Assembly (NCBI GenBank): GCA_016867505.1
Contig: VGJH01000060.1
Location: 1 to 7,463, forward strand
Length of the DNA stretch: 7,463 nucleotides
Reading direction: 5' to 3'
From: Candidatus Bathyarchaeota archaeon
GTDB taxonomy: Archaea > Thermoproteota > Bathyarchaeia > TCS64
This document shows positions 1 through 5,121 of the stretch, piece by piece. The notes beneath the pieces were generated by a model that was not told the origin of the DNA, searched no databases, and saw only the letters and a list, made by a program, of their open reading frames with translations. A program made the translations under genes and the position numbers. Each line of letters opens with the position of its first letter. Within the stretch, counting starts at the first letter, position 1.

Positions 1-22
1 TCTAAGAGATTAGTTGGCTCAG

Positions 23-31
23 TTTTATAAA
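23..31 (-). promoter_or_regulatory. TATA box at the 3' end of hisG, pointing out of the window
   Basis: Read on the minus strand, the sequence is TTTATAAAA, a near-ideal archaeal TATA element, set in an A/T run directly after the hisG stop codon. With the usual spacing of about 25 nt, transcription would start at roughly position 1 or just outside the window. This suggests that the next gene downstream has its own promoter. That gene cannot be seen here, so the assignment rests on the motif alone. Confidence 0.4.
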
Positions 32-37
32 TTGGGA

Positions 38-1021
38 TCATTTCCATCCATTTCCATTTGCTATTTCTTCAAGTGGTAAAACCTGTCTAGGTTCATATAC
101 TACAAGACCTTGAGCCAAATTTCGTAGGTCAGGTAAAATCTGTAGAAACATTGTTTTATCAATAATTGTGTTTACTGCAACCCAATTAGGATCTGAAAGT
201 GGTGAAATGGTTGGATTTTTTAAAGCTGGAAGAGTTTTTAATAGTTTATCGAGATTATCTTTTCTAACATTAGCAAAAATATGCAGTTTTTTTGAACCAT
301 CAACAGCGCCTCTTAGCAGTGTTAAAATATCTGTAATTTTCTCATTTTTCTCAGGATCTCTTAGTGATTGTTTATTTGTTATTAGTAGAGCACTTGTTTT
401 CATTATGGTTTCAATTATTTTCAAATTATTTTGTGATAGACTTGTGCCAGTATCTACAACCTCTACAATAGCGTCAGCATCTTCAGGTGGTTTTGCTTCA
501 GTTGCCCCAAAACTCAAAAATATTTGCACTTTTTCGTTGCTTCCAGTTCTCCACCATGGCGTAATTATTTGAGGATCATTATTAATCCAGTATTTTTTAT
601 AAGTTAAATTTGATTTAACAAAATCGCAGGCTGCTGACAAGTATTCTGTTGAAATTCTTAGTGCCCGACCTTCAATAACACATTTTTCAATTAAATCGCT
701 TAAACTATTAATGTTTAACCAATTTTTTGGGACAGCTAATACTAAATTCACTCTACTATATTCTAAGTCTAATAGTATCTCAACATCTGCGTGTGTTTCT
801 TGTATCCAATCTCTACCAGATATCCCAACATCCTGCATCCCTTCACTAACAAATATCGGAATCTCTTGAGGGCGAAGAACTTTCAACTCAATGTTAGGAT
901 CATTAATAGATGGGCGATATGTTCGATCATCACCAGATATAATATAACCAGCGCGATTCAGAATCGCTAAGGTTTTTTCACTTAAATGTCCTTTAGGTAT
1001 AGCAAATTTTACAATTTTCAA
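38..1021 (-). CDS. hisG: ATP phosphoribosyltransferase, long (regulatory-domain) form
   Basis: HisG catalyses the first step of histidine synthesis, joining ATP and PRPP to give phosphoribosyl-ATP in the cytoplasm. The 327-residue protein opens with the family's IPKGHLSEKT segment. It carries GMQDVGISGRD at about 61-71 and the PRPP-binding motif EVVDTGTSLSQNNL at about 187-200. The C-terminal ~75 residues (from LHIFANVRKDNL to EPRQVLPLEE) look like the ACT-like HisG_C domain, which in long-form enzymes binds histidine for feedback inhibition; HisZ should therefore not be needed. The start is TTG, preceded four bases upstream by GGTGA; no ATG fits the conserved N-terminus. It is the only biosynthetic gene in the window and lies behind a 319-nt spacer, so it is probably transcribed separately from pcn. 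No other his gene is visible. Confidence 0.95.
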   Translation of the reverse strand: MKIVKFAIPKGHLSEKTLAILNRAGYIISGDDRTYRPSINDPNIELKVLRPQEIPIFVSEGMQDVGISGRDWIQETHADVEILLDLEYSRVNLVLAVPKNWLNINSLSDLIEKCVIEGRALRISTEYLSAACDFVKSNLTYKKYWINNDPQIITPWWRTGSNEKVQIFLSFGATEAKPPEDADAIVEVVDTGTSLSQNNLKIIETIMKTSALLITNKQSLRDPEKNEKITDILTLLRGAVDGSKKLHIFANVRKDNLDKLLKTLPALKNPTISPLSDPNWVAVNTIIDKTMFLQILPDLRNLAQGLVVYEPRQVLPLEEIANGNGWK

Positions 1022-1126
1022 AATATCACCAAATAAAGAGGCTGTGATTGTGAGGCTTTAAAAAAAGAATTCTCCTTAAAAGAATAATTTATTAGATAAA
1101 TATTAGATTTATTAGAAATTTTTAAT

Positions 1127-1198
1127 AGGTTACCTATGAAGGCAATAACCTCGAATGAATACTATCCCTCATTCCACATCCACTTTCCAGAATGGAAA
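1127..1198 (-). promoter_or_regulatory. Candidate structured RNA or leader upstream of hisG
   Basis: Three potential hairpins stand in a row on the minus strand. The first (1198-1184) pairs TTTCCA with TGGAAA around a 3-nt loop. The second (1174-1153) pairs GAATGA with TCATTC around a 10-nt loop. The third (1151-1127) pairs AGGTTA with TAACCT, then CCT with AGG after a 3-nt bulge, closed by the loop TCAT. An alternative hairpin, ATAGG-TAA-CCTAT (1137-1125), excludes the third. The element lies downstream of a TATA-like box, but the TSS expected from that box (about 1187-1183) falls inside the first hairpin, so it may not be fully transcribed. It matches no RNA family I recognise: there is no cloverleaf, no C/D boxes and no ACA tail. 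It could be a hisG leader, a small RNA or a set of protein-binding sites. Confidence 0.35.
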
Positions 1199-1200
1199 TG

Positions 1201-1215
1201 CATATATAATATAAA
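1201..1215 (-). promoter_or_regulatory. TATA-like box upstream of the structured element and hisG
   Basis: The minus-strand sequence TTTATATTATATATG contains one or two overlapping archaeal TATA matches. The expected start point is about 1187-1176, which would give hisG a leader of roughly 155-165 nt. It is the strongest TATA-like sequence in the gap, although the whole region is A/T-rich, so chance matches are likely. Confidence 0.4.
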
Positions 1216-1320
1216 CTTATCGTAAAAAACGTTTAAATGGTTTTATAATTAAAAATACTTAATAATTTTAAAAAATTTCAATTAAGTTTTCAGTTTTTTA
1301 GGTTTTTAAAAAGTTTATTT

Positions 1321-1327
1321 AAAAAAA
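1321..1327 (-). terminator. T-tract terminator after pcn
   Basis: Thirteen bases after the pcn stop codon the minus strand reads CTCTTTTTTT, with another T-rich run just beyond. Archaeal RNA polymerase terminates at such runs of T on the non-template strand without needing a hairpin. A TATA-like box follows about 105 nt further on, which supports a transcription-unit boundary here. Confidence 0.55.
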
Positions 1328-1340
1328 GAGCTTTTATTAT

Positions 1341-2093
1341 TTATACACCAATGCATGGAGCTAAATAATATACTAGTTTTCCTCGTGGAAGTTCGAAATC
1401 CATTTTAATTGGCATATCAGTGCTGATTTCGACGGTTGCTACCTCACTACTATTTCCTGCTGCATTGACGATTTCGTTTAAATAACTGAGAGTGAAAGTT
1501 GCATTACTATCTTCTTCGGATTTTAGTTCAATCAAGTCATCACTACCCTTCTCCCATTCACTTGCAGCTGAGCCCATATCACCAGTTGCACTAATTTTTA
1601 GTGTCTCACCTTCAACAGCGACTTTTACATGCTCTGAAACGAGATCAGCATCTCTAATTGCCATTCGTAAACTGTTAGTTATGATCCGAGCCTTAGCTTT
1701 GAAGAATATTTTTGGTTGAGGAACTTCCTCATCAAGGGGTTCTAAAATCGGCATTTCAAATCTTCTATTATGCCCTCCACGACGACAATTAATGATTAAT
1801 CGTGCTTTTTCCTCGTTTAATTTAATCCAGACTTCTTCGTCTTTATCGACGCGATCAAGAAATTTTAAAAATTCCTTAATATTCACACTTAGCCTTGGTT
1901 CGCCTTCACATTTATAATTATCAAAAAAGTCGCTTGGAAGCTCAAAATCGACCATAGCTACATGGCTTGGATCCATGGCAAGAAGTTTAATCTGAGCTTC
2001 ATTCATGATGAAAGTGCCTTCTTCAACAATTACGCTGAGAGCTTTGATGAGGTTCCGAAATGGATCTATTCGGGAGACTTCTACTTCAAACAA
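1341..2093 (-). CDS. pcn: DNA polymerase sliding clamp (PCNA)
   Basis: PCNA is the ring-shaped clamp that holds DNA polymerase, FEN1 and ligase on DNA. The 250-residue length is typical. Family landmarks are MDPSHVAMVDFELP at about 40-53, the LSVNIKEFLKFLDR helix region at about 68-81, the interdomain connecting loop EPLDEEVPQPKI at about 118-129, the IRDADLVSEHV segment at 146-156, and the C-terminal PIKMDFEL and YYLAP motifs, which form part of the PIP-box docking surface. The tail ends in CIGV after YYLAP. The start is TTG, about 9 nt after an AAAGGAG ribosome-binding site; no ATG would retain the first strand. It follows tfs by 76 bp, an arrangement I recall from other archaea. Only one clamp gene is in view, so whether the ring is homo- or heterotrimeric cannot be decided here. 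Confidence 0.97.
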   Translation of the reverse strand: MFEVEVSRIDPFRNLIKALSVIVEEGTFIMNEAQIKLLAMDPSHVAMVDFELPSDFFDNYKCEGEPRLSVNIKEFLKFLDRVDKDEEVWIKLNEEKARLIINCRRGGHNRRFEMPILEPLDEEVPQPKIFFKAKARIITNSLRMAIRDADLVSEHVKVAVEGETLKISATGDMGSAASEWEKGSDDLIELKSEEDSNATFTLSYLNEIVNAAGNSSEVATVEISTDMPIKMDFELPRGKLVYYLAPCIGV

Positions 2094-2145
2094 TATGGAT
2101 TCTCCTTTAAGGGATAATTTGCTGAATACTTAAAGGGTTTAAATG

Positions 2146-2153
2146 TAATAAAA
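2146..2153 (-). promoter_or_regulatory. Possible pcn promoter (TATA-like)
   Basis: The 76-bp tfs-pcn spacer has TTTTATTA on the minus strand, 53 nt before the TTG start, which would give a leader of about 30 nt. The 8-mer GAGAATCC occurs twice in the spacer (2154-2161 and 2097-2104), the second copy overlapping the ribosome-binding site. No T-tract terminator follows tfs, so read-through from tfs is also possible. Confidence 0.3.
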
Positions 2154-2169
2154 GGATTCTCTCGCGTTT

Positions 2170-2490
2170 TTAACTATAATCACGCCAAGTATAACCACAT
2201 TTTGTACACCTATAAAATTGGGTACTGCTCTCGTCTATTCCTCTAGTTTGGACCATCCACCAGTAAGCTTTATCATTTCCACATTTTGGGCAATTTGCTT
2301 TAACTTGTGGAGTTGTCCTTAAATTCTGTTCTTTTTTACCAATAACAACAATTTTTTCACCATTTTGCTTAGTTCTCTGAATTACTGGTGCGTCATTTAT
2401 TGGCTCTTCAGCGCCACATTTGGGGCAAATGTAACATCTCTTTTTGTGATCGATATTACACATCGTGCCACAGGTAGAGCAAAATTTCAT
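2170..2490 (-). CDS. tfs: Transcription elongation factor S (TFS/TFIIS-like)
   Basis: TFS reactivates backtracked archaeal RNA polymerase by stimulating cleavage of the nascent RNA in the active site. The 106-residue protein has two zinc ribbons: an N-terminal one with C4-x2-C7 and C22-x2-C25 (extra Cys at 11 and 19), and a C-terminal one with C67-x2-C70 and C95-x2-C98. The tip of the C-terminal ribbon, QTRGIDESSTQFYRC, keeps the acidic Asp86-Glu87 pair needed for cleavage, so it should be an active factor and not an inhibitory paralogue. WW at 77-78 and the GYTWRDY ending are also typical. Translation begins at ATG with GGAGG 8 nt upstream; that site lies at the edge of an inverted repeat. 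The neighbours DUF99 and pcn are transcribed in the same direction. Confidence 0.96.
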   Translation of the reverse strand: MKFCSTCGTMCNIDHKKRCYICPKCGAEEPINDAPVIQRTKQNGEKIVVIGKKEQNLRTTPQVKANCPKCGNDKAYWWMVQTRGIDESSTQFYRCTKCGYTWRDYS

Positions 2491-2492
2491 GT

Positions 2493-2525
2493 CCTAAGCC
2501 TCCATTCGGTAGCCTATGGCTTAGG
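2493..2525 (-). repeat. Inverted repeat in the tfs leader, touching the Shine-Dalgarno
   Basis: On the minus strand CCTAAGCC (2525-2518) and GGCTTAGG (2500-2493) are perfect 8-bp inverted arms separated by 17 nt. Outside them, GT and AC extend the stem by two pairs past a single bulged G. The 3' arm includes the last two bases of the GGAGG ribosome-binding site and ends two bases before the tfs ATG. A smaller hairpin, AGCC-ATA-GGCT (2521-2511), uses part of the same 5' arm and excludes the long stem. It could be an RNA switch that hides the ribosome-binding site, or a DNA dyad bound by a regulator. Confidence 0.5.
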
Positions 2526-2531
2526 CACCTC

Positions 2532-2539
2532 TATTAATA
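2532..2539 (-). promoter_or_regulatory. Possible tfs promoter (TATA-like)
   Basis: TATTAATA begins two bases after the DUF99 stop codon. A start point about 25 nt downstream would be near 2511, inside the loop of the inverted repeat. In that case the 5' arm would not be in the tfs mRNA, and the repeat would act at the DNA level or only in read-through transcripts from DUF99. Confidence 0.3.
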
Positions 2540-2541
2540 CC

Positions 2542-3033
2542 TTATGTTATTGGATTCATGTAAGCTTTCAAAATTAGGTTAGCAACCCTTACTGCTTCAG
2601 GAATATTTTCACTATCTATAACCTTTTTTAAAATTTTTTTCGTATCAGGAAAGTTAATTCCAAAAAAATTGATAGATTTCGAGTCATCTTTAAGTTTGTA
2701 TAATTTTTTGGATTCTATCTCCCTAAAAATACTTATCAAAGGTATTTTTGTCTCCTCAAAAATCTTTAAAAAATTTAATTCTAGTTTTAAAGGGATTGCA
2801 TCATAATGAAAAATTAAGCATCTTATTTGACTTTTATTTGAAGAGTTATTGATTTCATTAATTAGGTTATTTTCGATTTCAGGGTATGAAGCTTGAATTT
2901 TTATTACATGATCTAAAAATTTTTTTCCTCTATATATTACACCAATTATTTGATAAAAATCGTTTTTCTTTTCTATAGCTACACCTAGAATTCTAATTTC
3001 ATCTTTAACTTCTTTTAGCCTTGATGGCTTCAA
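2542..3033 (-). CDS. Divergent DUF99 family protein (endonuclease V-like fold)
   Basis: The 163-residue protein follows the DUF99 plan: EIRILGVA at about 12-19, the strand-turn FYQIIGVIYRGKKFLDHVI, a central CLIFHYDAIPLKLELNFLKIFEETKIPLISIFRE segment with a leucine-rich helix, and a C-terminal SENIPEAVRVANLILKAY. DUF99 is widespread in archaea; its fold is related to endonuclease V, but its role is not established. This copy is somewhat shorter than the members I recall. The family's acidic IDDG motif after the first strand is replaced by VAIEKK, though Asp at DAIP may match the later conserved Asp. It is rich in Lys, Ile, Asn and Phe. The start is TTG, with no clear ribosome-binding site and an in-frame stop three codons upstream. 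It sits 14 bp after rpoL and probably shares its transcript. Family assignment is fairly secure; activity is doubtful. Confidence 0.75.
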   Translation of the reverse strand: MKPSRLKEVKDEIRILGVAIEKKNDFYQIIGVIYRGKKFLDHVIKIQASYPEIENNLINEINNSSNKSQIRCLIFHYDAIPLKLELNFLKIFEETKIPLISIFREIESKKLYKLKDDSKSINFFGINFPDTKKILKKVIDSENIPEAVRVANLILKAYMNPIT

Positions 3034-3047
3034 GTTGCTTCAAGATA

Positions 3048-3344
3048 TTAGGCTTTTTTACTTTTTAAATTCTGGGGACTCTGGAAATCATCGAGGAATA
3101 TTTTTAGTTTGGTTTCTGCATTTTCTGTTGCTTTCTTTAACGCATCGTAGGGATTTTTCCCTTTTTTCATTTTAATAAATAAATTACTTTTATCCATCAA
3201 AGGATGTGGTTTACTATAACCAGCCATTTCAACATCTGGGTCTTCTAAAAGACTGCTCTGAATCAAATTTAATAAGGTATGGCCCTCTCCACCAAACTCT
3301 GCCTCAATATAGTCCTCTTCTTCCTTAATGACATTTATTTTCAA
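3048..3344 (-). CDS. rpoL: RNA polymerase subunit Rpo11 (RpoL)
   Basis: Rpo11 pairs with Rpo3 to form the assembly platform of archaeal RNA polymerase, equivalent to one alpha N-terminal domain of bacteria and to eukaryotic RPB11. The 98-residue protein shows the family signature: GEGHTLLNLIQSSLLEDPDVEMAGY at about 19-43, then KPHPLMDKSNLFIKMKKG, a strand set followed by the long C-terminal dimer helix (NPYDALKKATENAETKLKIFLDDF). The Lys-rich tail is variable in the family. The TTG start overlaps the csl4 stop codon as TTGA and is preceded by a strong AAGGAGGAT site inside csl4, five bases upstream, so translation is probably coupled to csl4. Next to exosome and ribosomal genes, it belongs to the conserved archaeal information-processing cluster. 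Confidence 0.96.
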   Translation of the reverse strand: MKINVIKEEEDYIEAEFGGEGHTLLNLIQSSLLEDPDVEMAGYSKPHPLMDKSNLFIKMKKGKNPYDALKKATENAETKLKIFLDDFQSPQNLKSKKA

Positions 3345-3919
3345 GTAATATCCTCCTTACCATAATTTCTAGCGACTTGCCTTCTTTCAACTCTATTACA
3401 TTTTGTACAGGTTAAGCGACCATGATCATTCTGTAAAACTGTTCCACATCTTCCACAATATGCATAAAGTACACCATATTCAGAGCTCAACATGCTTAAT
3501 TGTATTAGACGATTTTTAGTATTCACAATTCTTGCTTTGATAATATCACCATTTCTTAGAGCCATCTCAAGATTTTTACTGAATTCTCTGTTCACCTCAT
3601 TAACATGAAGGACCCCTGAGTAAGTTGGCTCTACAATTTTTTTACCAATTTTAAAAATGTCAACTCTTGCATCTCGACGGGTGACCGAGCCGGTCTCTGC
3701 AATAACATCAGAAAATTCTTCTGGTAATGTCAGCTCTTTAGTATATTTTACTACTTCTATTGCTCTTTTCTCTGAATTTAATCTTGTTTCACCTAGTTCT
3801 GCAGCTCTTACACTCCCATCCTGTTGGTAGGAGCCTTTACCATTATTGTATTCTTCAATAACGGCAAGTTCTTCCCCTGGCAGAACTTTTTTCTTGACGA
3901 TTTTTTCTTTAGACATCAT
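3341..3919 (-). CDS. csl4: Exosome subunit Csl4
   Basis: Csl4 is one of the RNA-binding cap proteins on the Rrp41-Rrp42 ring of the archaeal exosome, and in other archaea it links the ring to DnaG. The 192-residue protein shows the three expected parts: an N-terminal beta domain (LPGEELAVIEEYNNGKGSY at about 13-31, then GSVRAAELGE), an S1 RNA-binding domain at about 66-145, and a C-terminal zinc ribbon with C155-x2-C158 and C171-x2-C174. Two adjacent ATG codons (3919-3917 and 3916-3914) could start it; neither has a clear ribosome-binding site. A TAA in another frame ends two bases upstream, so coupling to an upstream small frame is possible. It overlaps rpoL by 4 nt. The first half is less conserved than the zinc ribbon, as is usual. 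Confidence 0.93.
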   Translation of the reverse strand: MMSKEKIVKKKVLPGEELAVIEEYNNGKGSYQQDGSVRAAELGETRLNSEKRAIEVVKYTKELTLPEEFSDVIAETGSVTRRDARVDIFKIGKKIVEPTYSGVLHVNEVNREFSKNLEMALRNGDIIKARIVNTKNRLIQLSMLSSEYGVLYAYCGRCGTVLQNDHGRLTCTKCNRVERRQVARNYGKEDIT

Positions 3920-3921
3920 AA

Positions 3922-4047
3922 TTACACTCGCATTAGTTCATGTACTTTGTAAACTGTTTGAGCTGATCCTTCAAGTACTTGTGCATGAATGGACCCGCTT
4001 TTTAATAAACTGATTGGTGCTAAAAGGAAATATAGTTTCTTCCCCAA
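3922..4047 (-). pseudogene. Possible 41-codon small ORF or gene remnant before csl4
   Basis: A frame opening at TTG 4047 runs 41 codons and ends at TAA, two bases before the csl4 ATG. The first nine codons overlap the end of dph2 in another frame; the remaining 32 fill the spacer. The predicted peptide includes APISLLKSGSIHAQVLEGSA and ends in YKVHELMRV, with believable alternation of hydrophobic residues. No ribosome-binding site precedes it and I recognise no family. In some archaea a SAM-dependent methyltransferase gene precedes csl4, and the LLKSGSIHA stretch loosely recalls the strand after the LLKPGG turn of such enzymes, so a decayed remnant is imaginable. A chance open frame across a promoter spacer is the simpler explanation. 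Confidence 0.2.
4001..4009 (-). promoter_or_regulatory. Possible csl4-rpoL promoter (TATA-like)
   Basis: TTTATTAAA on the minus strand lies in the dph2-csl4 spacer, 82 nt before the csl4 ATG. Transcription would start near 3980, where a perfect 10-bp palindrome, CAAGTACTTG (3972-3981), is found. If this is the promoter, csl4, rpoL and DUF99 have a leader of about 60 nt. The match is moderate and dph2 read-through is not excluded. Confidence 0.35.
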
Positions 4048-5030
4048 ACTTCAGCCCATTTTAACTCTCCTAGCACAATACGCATTTCTTGAATTGTTAT
4101 GATTGGTTTTTCTACACCCATTATACCATCAATGGCAATACGTGGACATGCTGTATCTAGGAAAGCATCAACTTCAGAAAAATTGTTTAAAGTCTCAGCC
4201 TTGATTTCATCTAAATATATTAGAAAAGATGTGATGCCTTTTTTAGTGAGTTTATCCATCATCTCTTCAGCAATTATCAAAGAGTTTTGCCCAGGTTTCG
4301 AACTAACAAGTATTCCTATTTTTTTAGCATTTTTTGATATTGTTAATGCTGCCATCCTCTTTTTAGCTAATAGCATTACATCAGATTCGTTTAATAGGCT
4401 AATTTTCAAATTATATGGATTAGCAATGAGCACGGGTTTTCCAGTTGAAATAGATAAGCCAAGAGGATGAAAATTTCCCCCACCAATATAGACAATTCCA
4501 TCAACTTCTTCAGGTAAATCATTTAAAACAAAAAAATTACATCCTAAAATTTGTCCATCAAATATTGTAGTGTTGTTTCCTTTCCCAATGATAGTTTTTA
4601 TGCCTTTCATATTTAGAGAGTTTGCTAAATCTTTTAATTGATGGGTATGCTGAATTGTTGTTACTAAACTAATAATTTTCCACTCACTTAATTTAGGAAT
4701 AATTTCTTCAACTAATTCAATTATCGGGATATTTATTTTTGCGTTGAGGTATAGAACTGGAAAATCTGTTTTGACCATTAAACTGTGGCCATAATGGATT
4801 AAAAGATCAACGTTAAGCTCTTTCGCTTGGCGAATTGCTAAATCACATGCTCCATAACAACTGTCACCTGAAAAAATGATATTAACTTGATTTATTTTTT
4901 GAATTTTTTCTGCTAATTGGAATGCATAAGGTCTTAAACCATCAGGTAACTGGATTAACACTTTTTTGGCTCTCCTTTCATTAATTTCAGCAATTACCCG
5001 GTCAAATTCGAAATCATACAATCTAGCCAA
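4020..5030 (-). CDS. dph2: Diphthamide synthase Dph2 (2-(3-amino-3-carboxypropyl)histidine synthase)
   Basis: Archaeal Dph2 is a homodimeric noncanonical radical-SAM enzyme. It moves the 3-amino-3-carboxypropyl group of S-adenosylmethionine onto a histidine of elongation factor aEF2, the first step of diphthamide. The 336-residue length fits. Its iron-sulfur cluster is held by one cysteine from each of three repeated domains, and all three are present: Cys58 in GDSCYGACD (Cys62 nearby), Cys164 in ILGCNFF and Cys295 in LDTACPRIAIDG. Other landmarks are KVLIQLPDGLR at 23-33, DLLIHYGHS at 75-83 and the GGGNFHPLGLSI turn at 183-194. Start is TTG at 5030, preceded by an in-frame stop within five codons; another TTG three codons later is possible. 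No clear ribosome-binding site is seen, and it may be nearly leaderless. AT-rich spacers on both sides suggest its own transcription unit. Confidence 0.95.
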   Translation of the reverse strand: MARLYDFEFDRVIAEINERRAKKVLIQLPDGLRPYAFQLAEKIQKINQVNIIFSGDSCYGACDLAIRQAKELNVDLLIHYGHSLMVKTDFPVLYLNAKINIPIIELVEEIIPKLSEWKIISLVTTIQHTHQLKDLANSLNMKGIKTIIGKGNNTTIFDGQILGCNFFVLNDLPEEVDGIVYIGGGNFHPLGLSISTGKPVLIANPYNLKISLLNESDVMLLAKKRMAALTISKNAKKIGILVSSKPGQNSLIIAEEMMDKLTKKGITSFLIYLDEIKAETLNNFSEVDAFLDTACPRIAIDGIMGVEKPIITIQEMRIVLGELKWAEVWGRNYISF

Positions 5031-5061
5031 AATAAATACTTGCTAGGATAAAAAACAAATT

Positions 5062-5085
5062 ATTTTTTAATTTATATTAAAAAAT
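5062..5085 (-). terminator. AT-only inverted repeat and T tracts between rpl10e and dph2
   Basis: Two perfect 10-base arms (5062-5071 and 5076-5085), composed only of A and T, face each other across a 4-nt spacer. On the minus strand this yields a T6 run (5084-5079), and a second T6 follows at 5055-5050. Placed 37 bp after the rpl10e stop, it most likely ends the rpl21e-rpl10e transcript. The central AATATAAATTAA could also serve as a TATA element for dph2, with a start near 5047 and a leader of about 15 nt. The whole spacer (5031-5121) is very A/T-rich and holds no other gene. Confidence 0.45.
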
Positions 5086-5121
5086 CATCTAAAACTGGAT
5101 TAAAATAGTTTTGTATATAGC

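Larger units (their letters stand above)
1022..1340. other. 319-nt gene-free region between pcn and hisG
   Basis: No convincing reading frame or tRNA lies here. In the direction of transcription it holds a T tract just after pcn, a long A/T-rich stretch, a TATA-like box (1201-1215), three successive potential hairpins (1127-1198), a second A/T-rich stretch, a T7 run (1060-1066) preceded by AAGGAGAATTC, and a small repeat cluster next to the hisG ribosome-binding site. In that cluster the 6-mer AGCCTC occurs twice (plus-strand 1038-1043 and 1052-1057) inside an inverted TAAAG/CTTTA pair (1034-1038 and 1056-1060). The T7-AAAG stretch could itself act as a proximal TATA-like element for hisG. 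Confidence 0.7.

Noticed and set aside
168..572. Plus-strand open frame of 134 codons inside hisG
   Set aside because: It lies fully antisense to a clear hisG, has no family features and is rich in Ser and Phe, as expected from the reverse complement of an A/T-rich gene.
1120..1200. tRNA gene upstream of hisG
   Set aside because: The three hairpins have loops of 3, 10 and 4 nt with no closing acceptor stem and no conserved tRNA positions.
4020..4060. Frameshift at the end of dph2 joining it to the 41-codon frame
   Set aside because: The Dph2 C-terminus and total length already match the family, so no extension into the next frame is needed.
4099..4470. Plus-strand open frame of 123 codons inside dph2
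   Set aside because: It is antisense to conserved dph2 sequence including the region of Cys295, with no ribosome-binding site or recognisable domain.
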